In this document: piece by piece, positions 21,705-34,841 of the stretch
Numbering within the stretch: position 1 is the stretch's first letter
How the letters are laid out: every line of letters starts with the position of its first letter
Assembly (NCBI GenBank): GCA_964036665.1
Contig: OZ038527.1
Coordinates: 18,870,221 to 18,934,220, forward strand
Source: Gordius sp. MW1
Taxonomy: Eukaryota > Nematomorpha > Gordioida > Gordea > Gordiidae
Direction: 5' to 3'
Length of the DNA: 64,000 bases
Translations under genes and position numbers: made by a program
Notes under the pieces: model-generated
The model's database searches: none
Seen by the model: the letters and a program-made list of their open reading frames with translations, nothing else
Told to the model about the DNA's origin: nothing

Positions 21705-24700
21705 TTAGAGTTCCCTGTGTAATTTACTATCTTCATTTAGTCCCAAATCCGCGGGCAAATTAATTCCATTTTCATCTACTACGGAGGATGTCTTAACAGG
21801 GAACGCGGTTATAACTGGGGAATCTTCAGTGTCTGAGATGTAACCCTTGTCGCCCGTATAATGCGTAGGGTAAACCAATAGGGGGTAAGCTGAAAAAGCC
21901 ACCAAATCTCGGTGAAGAAAGTATTTCTTCCAATCTTCCCTATAAGAAAATTAAAAAAATTATAAATTGCAATATAAACATTTTAGATAGGCACAATTGA
22001 ATCGAATTAATAAGCAATTTCTATCCATCCCTTCTAAAAATCTCAAGCTTAGACGTGGTTAACAGAAGTGCTTAAAAGTCCTCTTTATTCATAAATGATG
22101 AAAACCAAATGTTAACATTTCAAACGCAAATTCTAAAGGGACAGGTATTAACCTAATAATAATAATTATAAATGAATTTTACGATCAAATAAATTTTTAA
22201 GAAAAGTGTTTATAATAAAAGGTCTTTTTATCAGACCTTATCATCTTTATGACGCCAAAAACTTGAACTTTGTAATCATTGCTTAACAAAAACACTTATT
22301 ATTCCGAAACAAAAAATGCACCATACATTTCCACATAAATCCATAAAAAATTATTTTTGATTAAACCCTAAAAATGACCAATAATTTAGAGATTAAAAAG
22401 GAAAATGGGTAAAGGATAACGATTTTTATCGCTAAACAATCATATAAACACACTTTTTTATGAAAACTTATGAATTTTACAATCGTATTGAATCGAAGCA
22501 TAAAAAGGGTTATAATTTAGTTGTAATTTACTCGGGATGGACATCGAACATGAGGGGAAAGTATTCGTCCACAGGGATCATTTTGGTAAGGGGCTCGGCC
22601 TCAATCAGCTTTTTGGCACCGGATTTGGAGAGGGCGTAAGAGATGGTCCAATACGAGTATTCGGGCCACACGATAACATCGCTATCTCGCACGTATTTCT
22701 CTTTTTCCGGCGGCACCAAACGTTTTCTCCCCAAATAACTTCATGTTCAAATCATAAACACGATAGCGTTATTTAAATTTGTAAAATTATTAATATGAAA
22801 AGATTTGATAAATTATTTCAAGATACCTAATCAAGATAAAGCAGTGTTGTAAAAAAGACCTGGGATTTGTTTTGTCGACCTTATGGACTCTCAGATCGAC
22901 TATGGTCTGTTCTTCAAATTTTGACTAAGCCTAGTGGTCGACTAAGAAAAACACGCCAAAAAATTCTTGGTCTGTTTATGTTTAGTCGACTATAACCAAA
23001 GGTGGACCAATCAAAACCCAGCCGTTTTTACAACACTATTAAAAAGATTAATAATTCGGTTCTAGGTTTGTTGGTGACGTAACAACGGATTATATACTGT
23101 GACACCTTAATATAAATTGGAGGCCTAGATATCTTCTGTTAAAAATGCATCCAAATTATTAAAATTACTAAAAATTATTGTAATCTATACACGAATCGCC
23201 AATTAAAAGGTTTAGGAAATTAGCAAATGAAAAACAATTTAATAATTAAAAATAGATATGAGATTATAAATTAAATCTTTAACATTTAGACTGCTTTTAT
23301 TTTTAGTTTAAACTGCGATACAGAGATATTAAAAGGTCTTTAACATGTATATTTATAGTTCAGACACATGTTTTAAACGTATTAAATAGTTAATGTGTTC
23401 TCTGAAGGTAGTGATAAAATTAAGCAATCCTTACATAAGGTCCCAATTGAGATTCAGCCTGCCAGGTTCGCGAATCATGGTAGCAACTTTACGACGAAAG
23501 TCCTTTTCGAAGCGGATATCGTCCTCAAAAACCAATATTTTTTCGTAATCATTCGCCAGCACCTATCGAGTCAAAATAAAAATAAATGTGTTGAAACTTC
23601 ACTTTTGATCAACCCATAAACTGCATAGCAATTCAAAAAATATCAACGCAGCTAAGTAATTAATGCTGTAAATTTGACTAATTGATGCCAAACCAGCTAA
23701 TGCACTTTTTGGGTACATAATATTTTGTTTACAAAATAAAGTGTTATAGCGGTTTTAAGCTCGCATAAAGGTGACCAAAACCGTTTTATTAGTAGAGATA
23801 AAATCGCTCAACCCTCACTTAAAAAATTTAAAATATACCATTAATCTTTATTGCGCACATTAAGCCAAACGAATTTAAGCTTATATTGAAATTTGTGCTT
23901 ACTAAAACACAAACGGTTATAACATTAATAGTGTATAAAAAACCTCTTTCCAAATTTGGTAATGGCTCAAAAAGCAGCCCACTTCACCCATGGTCAGGCC
24001 ACGCTTATGATAAGGATCACGATACTCCGGTAACACGCTGATGTTTTGTGACCGCAAATACGATTCGTTAAGCTTACTTTGATGAACAGATAAATTTTGA
24101 ACATTTATGAGTTATGGCTCTAACAATTATGTATAAAAATATGTAAAAGAAAATTTAAAACTATAAAAACATGAAAAATTAGGTTAAAAAACTTTCCATT
24201 TAAAAAATATGTATGGAATTTATTATGCACAACCGAGATTAAAAATCGTCTGCTTTCATTACTATAAATCAATTGGTCCAAATCAAAGTTAATTATTACT
24301 TTCCATCGATGCCGGGAACATATTTAACGTTTAATCGCAATTCGTCAAAACAAATTTCCATCCGCTTCTTTCGATCAGCTCGTTTCTCCAAATTTATCAT
24401 ATACACCTATGTAGAAATAAAACATTTAATACTCGGTTCTATGCCAATGGTAAATGTTACAATCATCAACAAATCCAATTTGTAATTTAAGATTTTTCTA
24501 AGATAAAAAGTTTAAAAAAATTAAAGGTTAAAAAGTTCGATATATATAACTAATGTGTAATTGAGATAAATATCATCTATTCGTTTTATTTATAAATTTT
24601 AAATTTGTGATGAATACCTTATCGAACCCCAAGTTATCCTTCGGGGGTAATTTGGGCATACTGACGTGTTTGGAATATCTTAATCCTTCAAATCCTCGTG

Positions 24701-27700
24701 CTACATAGTTTATAAAATTTGATACATTTAAAAACAGCTCCTCAATCTTTAAAATATCTTTTTTAAAAGGATGATAAGTTTATTTTTAAAAATGCTGAAC
24801 GAAGTAGTTTACACAAGAGATCCATCTTCAATTCAAGCATGTATTTTTGAACATCCTCCAAACTAGATTCGGTTGGTATAGGTTCCAAAAGATGTCCAAA
24901 TGTTTCGTTATTACAAACGTGCATGTCTAAGCCTATGGTAAAAATAAAAACTATTTAACCGTAAACATAATAACTTTACAATCAATAAAAATCAGATAAA
25001 ATAATTTGCTGGTATCTAAAACAAATTTTTCACACATCTAATTAAACATTTGTCAATATAAGGATACTAAAGCTTCCCGACATTCTTTAATTTACTGAAA
25101 CCAAGAAGTTAGATTAGACCAAAACTAGATTTTTCCCCAAATCTGAATAATCAGATCTTTTTTTTAATCATAAAATGTGATAATAATAAATGCCTTGAGA
25201 ACAAAAATTCAAATTATTTAGTTGATGGAATAAATTTAAAATGTTAGGCAGTTTTTGGCTGATTTTTTCTGAAAACGATTTAAAATTCAGCCCGAACCTT
25301 AATATTTCAAGCTACAAAACGCCTTGTTAAACTAGTGTGGCAAAAATGAGTATGCAATATAAAAAAGGACTAATAAAATCAATTAAACACGAACCCGCGT
25401 ATTGGGCCGATTTGGCAAAAACTATGATATCGTCCTTGCTGAGATTGTAGCCCGGAATCTTTTTGGGATCAAATGTTAGGGCGGCTAGGGCTGAGGCGTT
25501 CGCCACTCTTAAATTGATCAAAACGGTCGAATGTATCATGGGGACTTTGAAACAGCCTCGGACTTCTTGAGTTACCATGGGCATGTAATCGTCCGTCCGC
25601 TGGTAATAACCCTGAAGTGCGCAAAAAAATAAGATTTCGCTCAATTCAAGTAGGGTTTCCCATAATTTTATGCTTTGTTGCTAACATAGCCTTTTAAGTA
25701 GTTTTACAAAATAGTCGATTTTAATCTCATTAACTGTTGTATTTGTGCATATATCAAGCAGGAATATTGTGTTCTGATTGTTTTATACTTATCATTTTAA
25801 ATATTGTAAACGAAAAGCCGAATTTTACACAATCAGGATTATCGTTTTCTTTTTGTTATTCCCACTCACAGGTCCATAATTACCTTTATTATATTTAATT
25901 GTAATATATGAATTAAAAATTTTTAAATTCATTTAGATATTAGTACAGAGTTTTAAAAACGATGATTCTACCCTTTATTAAAGTATTAAGTTCACTAATG
26001 CAATGGCAATTGAATTTTATAGAGAATCACTGAGTAACTACAAACTTTAGACCAAAATTATTCTCCCTATCCTTATATTTCAATTCAACTAACTAAAACT
26101 GCAATAGTTTACATGTAATCTAAACACTGCTACTTGGTTAAAAAGCTATTTAAAATTGTCATAATGCCAAACAATATTGCGAAGATATGTAAGATCGGCA
26201 TGGTAAGAGGAAATAGTCCATCAGAAGCAGGACATTTAATTAAAGTACCTCATCGGTGAGAGCGCACCAAAAGTTAGAGTAATGTCCGGACGTGAGCATA
26301 GGAGCGACTAGAGTCCTATAAAAAAACAAAAAAAGGGTAATCGGATATCAAGACCTCTTTATCGCAGTTAATTAATCATACATTATAAAAATAACGTGAA
26401 ATTACATTATTTTGAGACAGATCGATAAAATCGGCTGTTTATTTTGTATGAATAACACTTTTAAGGTAAAAAGAACATTATGTTTGAAACAAGACTACAT
26501 GGCAACTTATTATTTTAAATGCAGCCTATTTAAAATTAATCCATATTCCAAAGTTTGATCTTATTAAAAACGGTTCGCCAAAATTGATGAATTTTTGTGC
26601 GCTAGAATTAACACAGTTGTAGGCACTATAGATCACTTGTACTCAAATAATATTTGCCTTTAAAACTGTGCCTTTCTAATTTCAGGGGTACGCAAAGAAG
26701 TGTGCCACGGTGATAGGACGCCGTTTGAAAGAAGTGGACTTTTAATAGACCAAAACTGAACTTATAATGTATCACCGATGTGGGTCAAAAAGTCGTTGAT
26801 GTACGAAATAATTTTGCAAATAAAAAATCGGCTCAAAATTCCAAATTTATCATAGTAGGCCAAGCTTGTGGCTGGTGACTCAATTTGCAAAATATGTTAT
26901 TAATGGCAGCAAATATGCCGAAAAATTTAGCTAAAATCAGGCCTAAATTCTAATGTTTTACTCAAATGAACTCTCCTCGTTTAATTAATCACTATTTTTA
27001 TATAGGTGAGCTAAAAATTTAGTTTAAACATTATACTACAAAATCCTAATAAATTTGCCCCACATTACCAAATGAACTCTCATTATTTCATAGTGGGTGC
27101 TAAAAAGAATTTTAAAAACCAATAACGGGGATTGTTCATAGGCTTAGTCTTTGGAACAAATTACTATATTAAAAATTTGCCACTTCTAATCATTAAAATA
27201 CACTTTAAATAAATGCTAAAACTTCGCGAATTAGGTTTCTAATTTAAAATGATTAGGTTAATTTGCTCATAGTTGTTTAGTATGAGCATAAAATCAATCG
27301 TATTTTTGATGTGACCACAAGTTGTAAAGTGGCAATAAATTTAATATTAGTCACTATGATAAAAATCGAGAAATAAGATATCGTTCATAGTATTGAAATA
27401 AGAGCTGCTTCTGACTAATTATGACAAACGACTAGATATTGCCATGGGCGTAGCTAGGGGGGGGGCCTAATTTACGAGAAGTTTTTTTCAATGCAAAAAC
27501 TTTGAAAAATTAAAAAATTTATGTTTTGCCCCCTCTAATTGAACTTTTAAACGTCAAAACCTGGCTACGCCCATGGATATTGCATATAATAAATGTACTT
27601 GTTGGTTTTGATCAAAAAATTCAGCGTTTCGGGATTGGTCAGAAAATTGTCCATATCTAAAAACTATGGGTAAAAATATATGAAAATTTTATCCTATTAA

Positions 27701-30700
27701 GGATAGGGGTCAAAGTAGCAGAATGATGGAAAAGTAGCAGAAAAATATGACTTTTAGATAATCAATATATTAAATCTCAAATTGATAGGGAATTTGATGT
27801 GCATCTAACCCTAACCCTAACCTAAAACGCTGACCTAAAACCCTAACCCTCCTGACCATTCTTGATTTTGATCAGTTCTGACCAATTTGGCTGCTTTTTT
27901 CTGCTACTTTGACCGGTTCGCCCTATTAACACATCTTTTTGTTTATAATATTTTTACAATTTGTATCGATTAAATTTTTCATTTATTTGAAAAACAAGCA
28001 AAATGTTGATTTCACGTAAAATAAAAATGCTAAATTTGCATTAAAGTTCTAATCCTCGCGAATAAAAAACGTTGAAAACACGACAGTTTTAATTGCCATT
28101 TCACCATCAAAAAATACCGCCCCCAATTTCAGCACACGCAAAAGTGAGAACTGCTTTTATATAGTTTCGTAGTGTTGGATTCACAATGAAAGAGTAAAAG
28201 ATCCGGTTTTTCTGCCTTATGGCATCCAACACATGCCGTCGGTAAAATGATGATGATCTAGCAAACACACGGGAGAGAAGGCTTTTGGGAAGATGGGGAG
28301 GGATAAAATGGAGAAAAACAAAAAAAATGATAATAAGGGTAGAAACGTAATTTTTCCAAATTTTAACTATAACTTAAATAAGTGCAGAAACTCGGGCCGA
28401 GAATAAAAAAGTAAAAAGGATTTTATTTCAATGTGTGTTGTGTTCATAAACCAGTCCCTCAAACTTCTCCAATGTTGAATGGGAGATATTGATTAAGGTT
28501 AAGCCTGGGAAACTCATCATTTGAATTTACAACAAGCCTTACATAAACTTCGGCGGATTTACATGGAGGAATGTATGAGTTACTTGTAAAACTAAGCTAT
28601 GATAGCAAAACAGGGTCAATTTTTTTGTACCTTGGTGGACACTCAAATATTTATGCGTCATTGGCTTGTTTTAAACAGTCAACGGTGTTTCTAACTTATA
28701 ATTATCATTTTTAAAAGAGGACGATTAATAACAAGATATACGAAAAAATAACGTTATACGTATAATTTTTACGTTTTAAATGATAAAACGACAACTATAA
28801 TACATCAAAATCAAATTTTGAGCTTTAAAACGGGTATGGACACTCAAATATTTATTAAGACGTCATTGCTTTTTTAAAAACAATTAACGGTTTATGAACT
28901 TACAATTCACATAAAAATTACCTTTTTTAAAATAAAACAATATACGAAAAATGGCGTTTTCCACATATTTTTTACTTTTAAACTAATAAAACGACAACCA
29001 TTTTGACAAAAATCAAAGTTTGAGCTTCAAAAAGATGTTCAAATTGTGGCGGTTTTATAACAATATAACAAGCAAACTATAATCAAATTCATATCCCAAC
29101 CTAACAACATATCTTAATCAAAATAAGATCTACTAAATTAAACGCATCAAATACTATAACCCCCCTCCCCCCCCCTTAAAAAATGTTCTATTGGCGATAT
29201 ATTACGTTATCTCCTCTGCTGCATTAATTTTCTAATTTGTGGTGATACTATCAGAACAGGGCTCTCTGAAGATCAAGATAAGAAACTACTACAACTACTA
29301 GCTAAGCTATCACATCTCAGATAATTCCAACTAATAACTCATGTTCCATTCCGTTCATAGATGGCTTAGGTGAAGCGAAAAGTTATTAATTCAATTATAT
29401 AATCTACTAACCATCACACAATATTCAGGTAATTTTAGGCGAGATTAGGAGGTGAAGATTTGAATTTACACGAGGGAAGAAGGTCACTTTAAAAACCGTT
29501 TCAAATGCAGAAAACACATTGATAACCAACCAGCTATTTTAGCCGAAAAAAAGCTGTAGAAGAAAATTAAACAAATGTGGTTAGTTTGTGTAAGAAAAGA
29601 GAAAACGAGCAGGAAGGTGGGCGCGGGCGTGTTTAGTAGATGTAAATGGAGAAAGTTGAAAAGGGGGGAAAATTTAATTAATATCTTCCCACACGCATAC
29701 ACGCAAGCTTGGTGAGTTGTAAGAACTGATACTTTGATATTTTTTGAAAATACTATACTGCCCAAACTCGTAAACTTGATTAAACCACCTTTTCATTTCC
29801 CAACTCTTTTACTTAGTCTTACAGAGCTAGGGATTTACAAATGGGTAAAACTTGTCTTCGTTATGAGCTTAAAGGCATGGCGTAGCCGGGGGGGGGCAGT
29901 CTAAATCCAAAAATTTCTTAAAATTTAATATAACTTAAAATTACCTAAAATTATCATTTTGCCCCTCCCTAAATCATTATTGCCCCCCCCCCTCTCTAAT
30001 TTCAACCTTCCCTGGCCCATTCCTAAAGGTCTAAAATGCTATAAATTTTAAATATGTATCTTATAACAGCACATACCCAAGAAGTTAAATGCTCATTAAA
30101 GTGACCCAACTTAAAAAATAAGATAGGGATTTGGCTAGGATGGGGATAGTTATTCAATAGACAAAAATAATTTCCAAAGCACAAATTTTTTTAAATTATG
30201 GCCCTCCCTTAGTAATTATATCGGACACCCTCTCATCCAATTGGCAACGTTCGTGTTGACATTAAGGGTTCTCATTCCTAAAAATCGCTTCGGATTTAGA
30301 GCCACATTTAGAACAACACTTACGAATTATGAAATTTCGGATATAAGCTTGATTGCCGTAGCCAGGGGTGGCAGAGAGGGGCGGCTACCCCCCTCAAAAT
30401 TTAAAATTTCTTAAGAATTTATATAATTATCGCTTATATTTCAGAAAAGTATCATTTTGCCCCTCCCTAAAGCTTGCTTGCCCACCTCTAATTCAATCCT
30501 GGCTACGCCCATGAGCTTGGTACCGAAAAATGGGGATAACTATTATTTCGCAACTCATATAATAATCACCATTTCTGATAATTTGAAATATATTTGTACA
30601 AAAAAATTAAAAAACTCGAGCTGCTTTTCCTGAACAAGAATTGTTGCCTTTCTTTCACGTTTTACCAAAAAAAACTTCTTACAATCATAAGAGGCTGATG

Positions 30701-32087
30701 GCAGGAGGGGGAAAAAGTATTTAAATCGATATATACATTGTGACAGGGAAATAATAGCGGCTGTTGAAAACACCCTTTTCTACTTTTAACATTCAATACC
30801 CACAACACAAATAACGCATAAAAAAGCATAGTGGAGAAAAATAATAGAACCATATTGTAATTTAAAGATGATATGTTTGATTTTTACCAAAAATAGACTT
30901 AATAATCCAGACTAGATTTAAAGTTGCGCTAGAAACATAAAAAACATTTATTTAAACTTAGATCAGCAAATTGATTGTCATGGTGAAAATTTTAAACATG
31001 CAACGTGTTTTAATAGGTGGGTTAATTTAAAAAGGGGATAAAATCAAAATTTTAAAGTTGGTGATAAAATGTAATGAGATTTTTATTTGTGTATTTAATA
31101 CTTGCCCCCCTCCCCTTAAAAATATTTTTCTGTAAAAATAGATTCTATGAAGATGGATGCTAATTAAATAGACTTAGTAAATGAGAAACATAGGCTGTGT
31201 TCTACAGGCCTTTTCTATGAAATTTGATTTTTAAATTCAGGTCAGTAGTAAGGATTAGACATCTGCCTTTAAATCCATTACAAGGCTTCCAAAAAATATC
31301 TCAAAAAAGGTCCCAAATCAAAAAATGAGACTTAAATATTTTATTAAGCAATATGGGGATTATAATAATTCTTTGACATCTGATACATAAAAATATTTAA
31401 AAAAATAAAAAATTTTAGCAAACACTTTTAAAAGTCGTATTGTTTATCTAAAACTATTAAATTTAATTTAATAAAAGTATAATAATCTAGGGGCTACCTT
31501 AAAAAGGTTATGGCATACATGCATAAAATAAAAATTAGAAAAAAATAAAATCTATATAAACTTTTGTAACAATTTGCAAACATTGCTTACCAAAAGATAA
31601 TCCATTTCTGAATCAATGGCATCCTCTAAAACTTGATTTTTCAGTTTAATCAAATGTGAGTATCGAGATTCTGGCCAATCGTAAGGTCCCTTTTCCTCCG
31701 CATATTTTTTTGGTAAATCTTTGTCCAAATATTATAAAAATTAATTAAATTACCCATGTAAGCAGCCTCAATATGACCATATTTGCCTTTCATATTACCA
31801 ATCCATTCCTTAACCATCTGTGTGGTATTATCCTCATTGTGGTCACTTGTAATCCTAGATCAATATATTTAAAGGGCTTATAAAATGTACCATAACGTTA
31901 TATTTTCTTTGGGATAATTTAAATTTTCTAAGTAATAAAAAAAATTTGGTAAAACATATTCTTTATTTCGAGCAAAAAGAGCAATAGCAACTTTTTGGCC
32001 AAAAATTAAACGTGTATTAGATATTAAAAATAAAATTAATAAAAAACGCATGTTTGAAATTTTGAAAACAGATGGTAATTTATACAT
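21705..32087 (-). CDS. COLGALT: Procollagen galactosyltransferase (GLT25D family), 13 exons
   Basis: Exons, in transcription order: 31891-32087, 31754-31854, 31591-31718, 27599-27663, 26249-26315, 25395-25611, 24813-24932, 24618-24757, 24300-24406, 23944-24076, 23435-23562, 22532-22738, 21705-21939. All introns are GT-AG, all phases fit, and the total is 1,845 nt (614 residues; the human enzyme has 622). The enzyme adds galactose from UDP-galactose to hydroxylysine of collagen in the ER. A signal peptide is at residues 13-30 (MRFLLILFLI). The first glycosyltransferase domain has TSDHNEDNTT, FLDMDNF (metal-binding DxD), VAPML and YSNFWC. The second has GCFLSHY, VFEDDIRFE, YSYWTISYALSKSGAKKL and PTHYTGDKGYISDTE. 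It ends HREL, an ER-retrieval signal. Introns range from 35 nt (31719-31753) to 3.9 kb (27664-31590). The middle Met of DMD is unusual, since most homologues have Ala. Confidence 0.95.
22842..23038. mobile_element. hAT-type MITE in a COLGALT intron
   Basis: CAGTGTTGTAAAA at the left is inverted as TTTTTACAACACTA at the right. Inner GTCGAC-containing segments are also inverted. It lies in the intron 22739-23434 and should not affect coding. Related ends are at 18513 and 47397. No clear target duplication was found. Confidence 0.75.
27443..27575. mobile_element. MITE of the CGTAGCC family in a COLGALT intron
   Basis: Ends CATGGGCGTAGC and GCTACGCCCATG. The target GATATTGC is duplicated exactly at 27435-27442 and 27576-27583. 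It sits only 16 bases beyond the duplication from the exon that encodes the DxD motif (27599-27663), on its 3' side. Confidence 0.88.
27701..27921. mobile_element. MITE with GGTCAAAGTAGCAG ends and telomere-like core
   Basis: GGTCAAAGTAGCAG is inverted as CTGCTACTTTGACC. CCTATTAA is duplicated exactly (27693-27700 and 27922-27929). The interior holds CTAACCCTAACCCTAACC and a 40-base stretch also present in reverse complement in the unrelated fold-back at 15900-16179. It lies in the largest COLGALT intron. Confidence 0.82.
29874..30015. mobile_element. MITE of the CGTAGCC family, decayed
   Basis: GGCGTAGCCGGGGG at the left and CCTGGCCCATTCC at the right, with flanks CTTAAAGG and CCTAAAGG agreeing at 7 of 8. 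The interior has the family's TTTTGCCCCTCCC and GCCCCCCCC runs. COLGALT intron 3. Confidence 0.65.
30356..30508. mobile_element. MITE of the CGTAGCC family
   Basis: CCGTAGCCAGGGG at the left and CCTGGCTACGCCCATG at the right, with flanks AGCTTGAT and AGCTTGGT (7 of 8). COLGALT intron 3, a second copy within 500 bases. Confidence 0.7.
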
Positions 32088-32830
32088 TTTTAATGCACAA
32101 GGGTAAAAGGTCTAATAGCACATAATACATTAAATTTAATATAAGGGTTTATTTAAACGACGGGATTGACTTAATAACAGAATAATAATTTATGTTGTAA
32201 GTAAGCAACAAAAACAGTAATTGAAACTAAGGAATATGGAATAATAAAGTAAGCACTATCTCAAGCATTTCTACCTACCTTATCCAAAATTTCCGGGGGG
32301 CCCCGGGCGTGCATGCAACAGTTTTTAATAAACTTACTCAACAATATTATTTCTCTCCCTCAATCAGAACATATCCTATTGGGAGAAATTTTTTAAATTC
32401 TCTTTTTACATTTTATCTATTCCTCAGGACTAAGAAGCAAATATCACTCATAATGTTAAATAACCAGTTTTGAATTTTGAAAGTCAAAACAGCCGTCCAG
32501 CATATTAACCCCCAAACAAAAGCGAATATAATCTCTAAAAAAATTCATTCATTCAACATAAAAAGTGCAATGAGACACCTTGAAGAAGATATTGATTTTT
32601 AAGTCCTTCACAAAAATCATATAAAGAAATGGTTCTCAAGCATGCCCAAAGTCTTTCCTCTACTTACCTATCGCCTTCGCAACCTTTGCGGTGGCATGCC
32701 TACCAAATCCAATGAATTTCAAAACTCAATTGGATAATTTATAGCTTCGTTAGCATCGCAAACTGTATAGACAGATTTGTATGACACCAAGTCAACTGGC
32801 AACAACTGTTGTATCTTGGAATTTGAATTA
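32088..32830. other. Upstream region of COLGALT
   Basis: No open frame of note. It contains a GC-rich palindromic spot (GGGGGGCCCCGGGC near 32296) in AT-rich DNA. Presumed promoter region of COLGALT on the minus strand. No core promoter element can be supported. Confidence 0.4.
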
Positions 32831-32839
32831 CTGACTTTG

Positions 32840-33190
32840 TAATCCCATGCTACGAAGGGATTATTAATGATCTGTCGTGGTATTTATTACCTCTAATCTA
32901 AAGACGCGATGAGAAAAATATACACGAAAATCAGTTTAGAGATATATTTAGTTTTCTACATTTTTCCTTCTTTTATTATATCGACACACCAAAAATATAA
33001 TAATCATTTTTCTACGAGCGATATCAAGGTAATCCAAAAAATATTTTTTAAATCATGTTAATAAAATAACCATCTTAATTCGATATATTAATAATCGATA
33101 ACGCGATGATAATTAAAATTGCTCGCTCGAGATGGGTAATAAAATCTATATTTATCCTAGTGGTAAAAGCCAATCGAAAAGGTAATTAAA
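32840..33190. repeat. Inverted repeat, left copy (partner at 42270-42595)
   Basis: TTTGTAATCCCATGC at the left opens a segment whose reverse complement ends TGGGATTACAAA at 42592. Shared internal words are AAGGGATTATTAA, TAATCTAAAGACGCGA, CTACATTTTTCCTTC, GACACACCAAAAATATAATA and AAATCTATATTTA. The copy ends just before a G-run and the broken Helitron. Confidence 0.8.
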
Positions 33191-33242
33191 ACAAGTAAGC
33201 GGGGGGGGGGAACAAATAACGAAAACAAATCAGCTAATAAAA

Positions 33243-33800
33243 CTAATGTGGAACACCTCTACATTCTTTGCTGACTTGCTCTTTCGAACATCCAGGCAAG
33301 ATTTTTGTACTGTGTATAGAGATCTGGAAATATGTGGTCGATGAGGGCATTTTGCGAGTCGACGATTGTGCAAAAATCCGACGGTAATTGTATGCATCCA
33401 GTATTTTCATATAAAGCAACTTTTCCATCACCAATATCCAACAGTTGTTTGGAGAATGTTTTAGTTTAAGCATATGAACGCGCATGTTTAATTTCAGTTC
33501 TAACTTTTCAACATTACGCCACAATGACGATGATTTTAAGCAAGCGTTGATCTCATCAGCGGACGTTGAACGTGGAATGACGGGAAATGTTTGTCTGAAA
33601 TTACCTGAAAGGGGTAACAGAGTGCCGCCAAATAGTTTGTCATTGTTTTTTATATCCTTCAATGTCCTGTCCAATGCCTCAAGTGAATGTTTGTATACCA
33701 TAGTACATTCATCTCAGATGATAACTTTACACCGTTTGAGTACTGTGGCCATGGACGATTGTTTTTTTAGCTGCACACTGCCTCTGGGTTACTCTGGATA
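33243..33800 (-). pseudogene. Helitron PIF1-type helicase fragment
   Basis: The minus strand reads AFKLPLNIQ, then SSMATVLK, then II-stop-DECTMVYKHS (the Walker B DE, with the Trp before it replaced by a stop), then SLEALDRTLKDI, FGGTLLPLSGNFRQTFPVIP and LWRNVEKLELKLNMRV. This is the helicase motif III and IV region of Helitron PIF1-like helicases, where the usual text is LSGDFRQTLPVIP. The next motifs are out of frame and then lost. Confidence 0.85.
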
Positions 33801-34373
33801 TTTAGTGGCAGCTTAAATGCAGAATGAACTGTTCTGCCTCCACTAATAAAGTTGCTGCAATGCCAGATGAGTCTGCTGATGTGCGTTGCTTGCGGGGCAT
33901 CCATTTTTTCGATTGAGTCCACGTAAAATAGCGGGGTACTTCTGAATAGAGTAATGTTCCCACGAAGGCACCAGAAGCATCGGCACGATTACACAATTCA
34001 ATCGGTGAGTGTAGTTTTTGGTGGATTAACACGATCAAGCGAGGTCTCGTTCGTGATACACGCTGGCCGTTTTCAAGATGGACAGCTAATTGGATAACTG
34101 CTATATCCATTCATGAATTGGGAAACCAAAGATCCGCCAAACAGCTTCATTGCAACTATGTACCGCCCAATTTGATAGTTAGTTATTTCATCATTGTTGT
34201 TCAATGGAAGAGCATTCACATTGGTATTACCAATTCTAAATACAGCCATATCACTTCCTTGATTCACAAACTTGCATATATATTTAATGCTCTTCACCGA
34301 ACTCAACATATGAGCATTGAATGTTTGCACAACAAAGGTGAATATGGTACAACCCAATTGTCAATGTCAATGG

Positions 34374-34841
34374 CTACGTTATGGATAGTTTTAGTAAAGA
34401 TTCCGCCATTATCGGTACTTCTTCGACGATATATAGGATTCCGTCGACATGTGTGACCGTATCATTAATGAAATCTTTAGGGAAACACTTTGTGCACTTT
34501 CCATCTAACATGCAAGGCGATGAACGATTCAAATATTCACATGGGCCATGCATCATGTTTGTAGGAACAATATCAAACAATAATTGATCAATAGACGGAT
34601 TTGGAATTTCTGCAGAAATTAAACTATCGATGTCTTCAGGACGTATTTTGGCGACGAACCAAATCAAAATGTGAGCATGAGGTAATCCTCGCTTTTGCCA
34701 CTCAACCGAATACATCCCGCAAAGTGCAGGGCCAAATATATGTAATTTTGTAATTAAATGAAGGATAGACTTTAATTTTTGTTTAAACACCCGTGCCGTA
34801 ATGTCATTACGATGTATTGCATTTTGTCCTGGTAATAGCAA
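34374..34841 (-). pseudogene. Helitron Rep (HUH nuclease) fragment
   Basis: The frame contains FGPALCGMYSVEWQKRGLPH then AHILIW, the conserved HUH-containing block of the Helitron-like N domain, where the two His flank one residue and cut single-stranded DNA at origin ends. PNPSIDQLLFDIV, MHGPCEYLNRSSPCMLDGK and CTKCFPKDF follow, with the Cys-rich linker usual in this family. The frame shifts at both sides. Confidence 0.85.

Noticed and set aside
22537..22776. Plus-strand frames at 22537, 23395 and 24273
   Set aside because: They lie opposite COLGALT exons on the minus strand and have no family match.
29484..29765. Minus-strand frames at 29484-29765 and 30555-30853 with hydrophobic stretches
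   Set aside because: They lie in COLGALT intron 3, have no splice sites in phase with the gene, and look like AT-rich random frames.
33180..33243. Helitron 3' end with hairpin and CTRR
   Set aside because: No suitable hairpin plus CTRR was found below the helicase break. The element appears truncated.
33484..33816. Plus-strand frames at 33484, 34118, 34381 and 35420
   Set aside because: They are the opposite strand of Helitron coding fragments.
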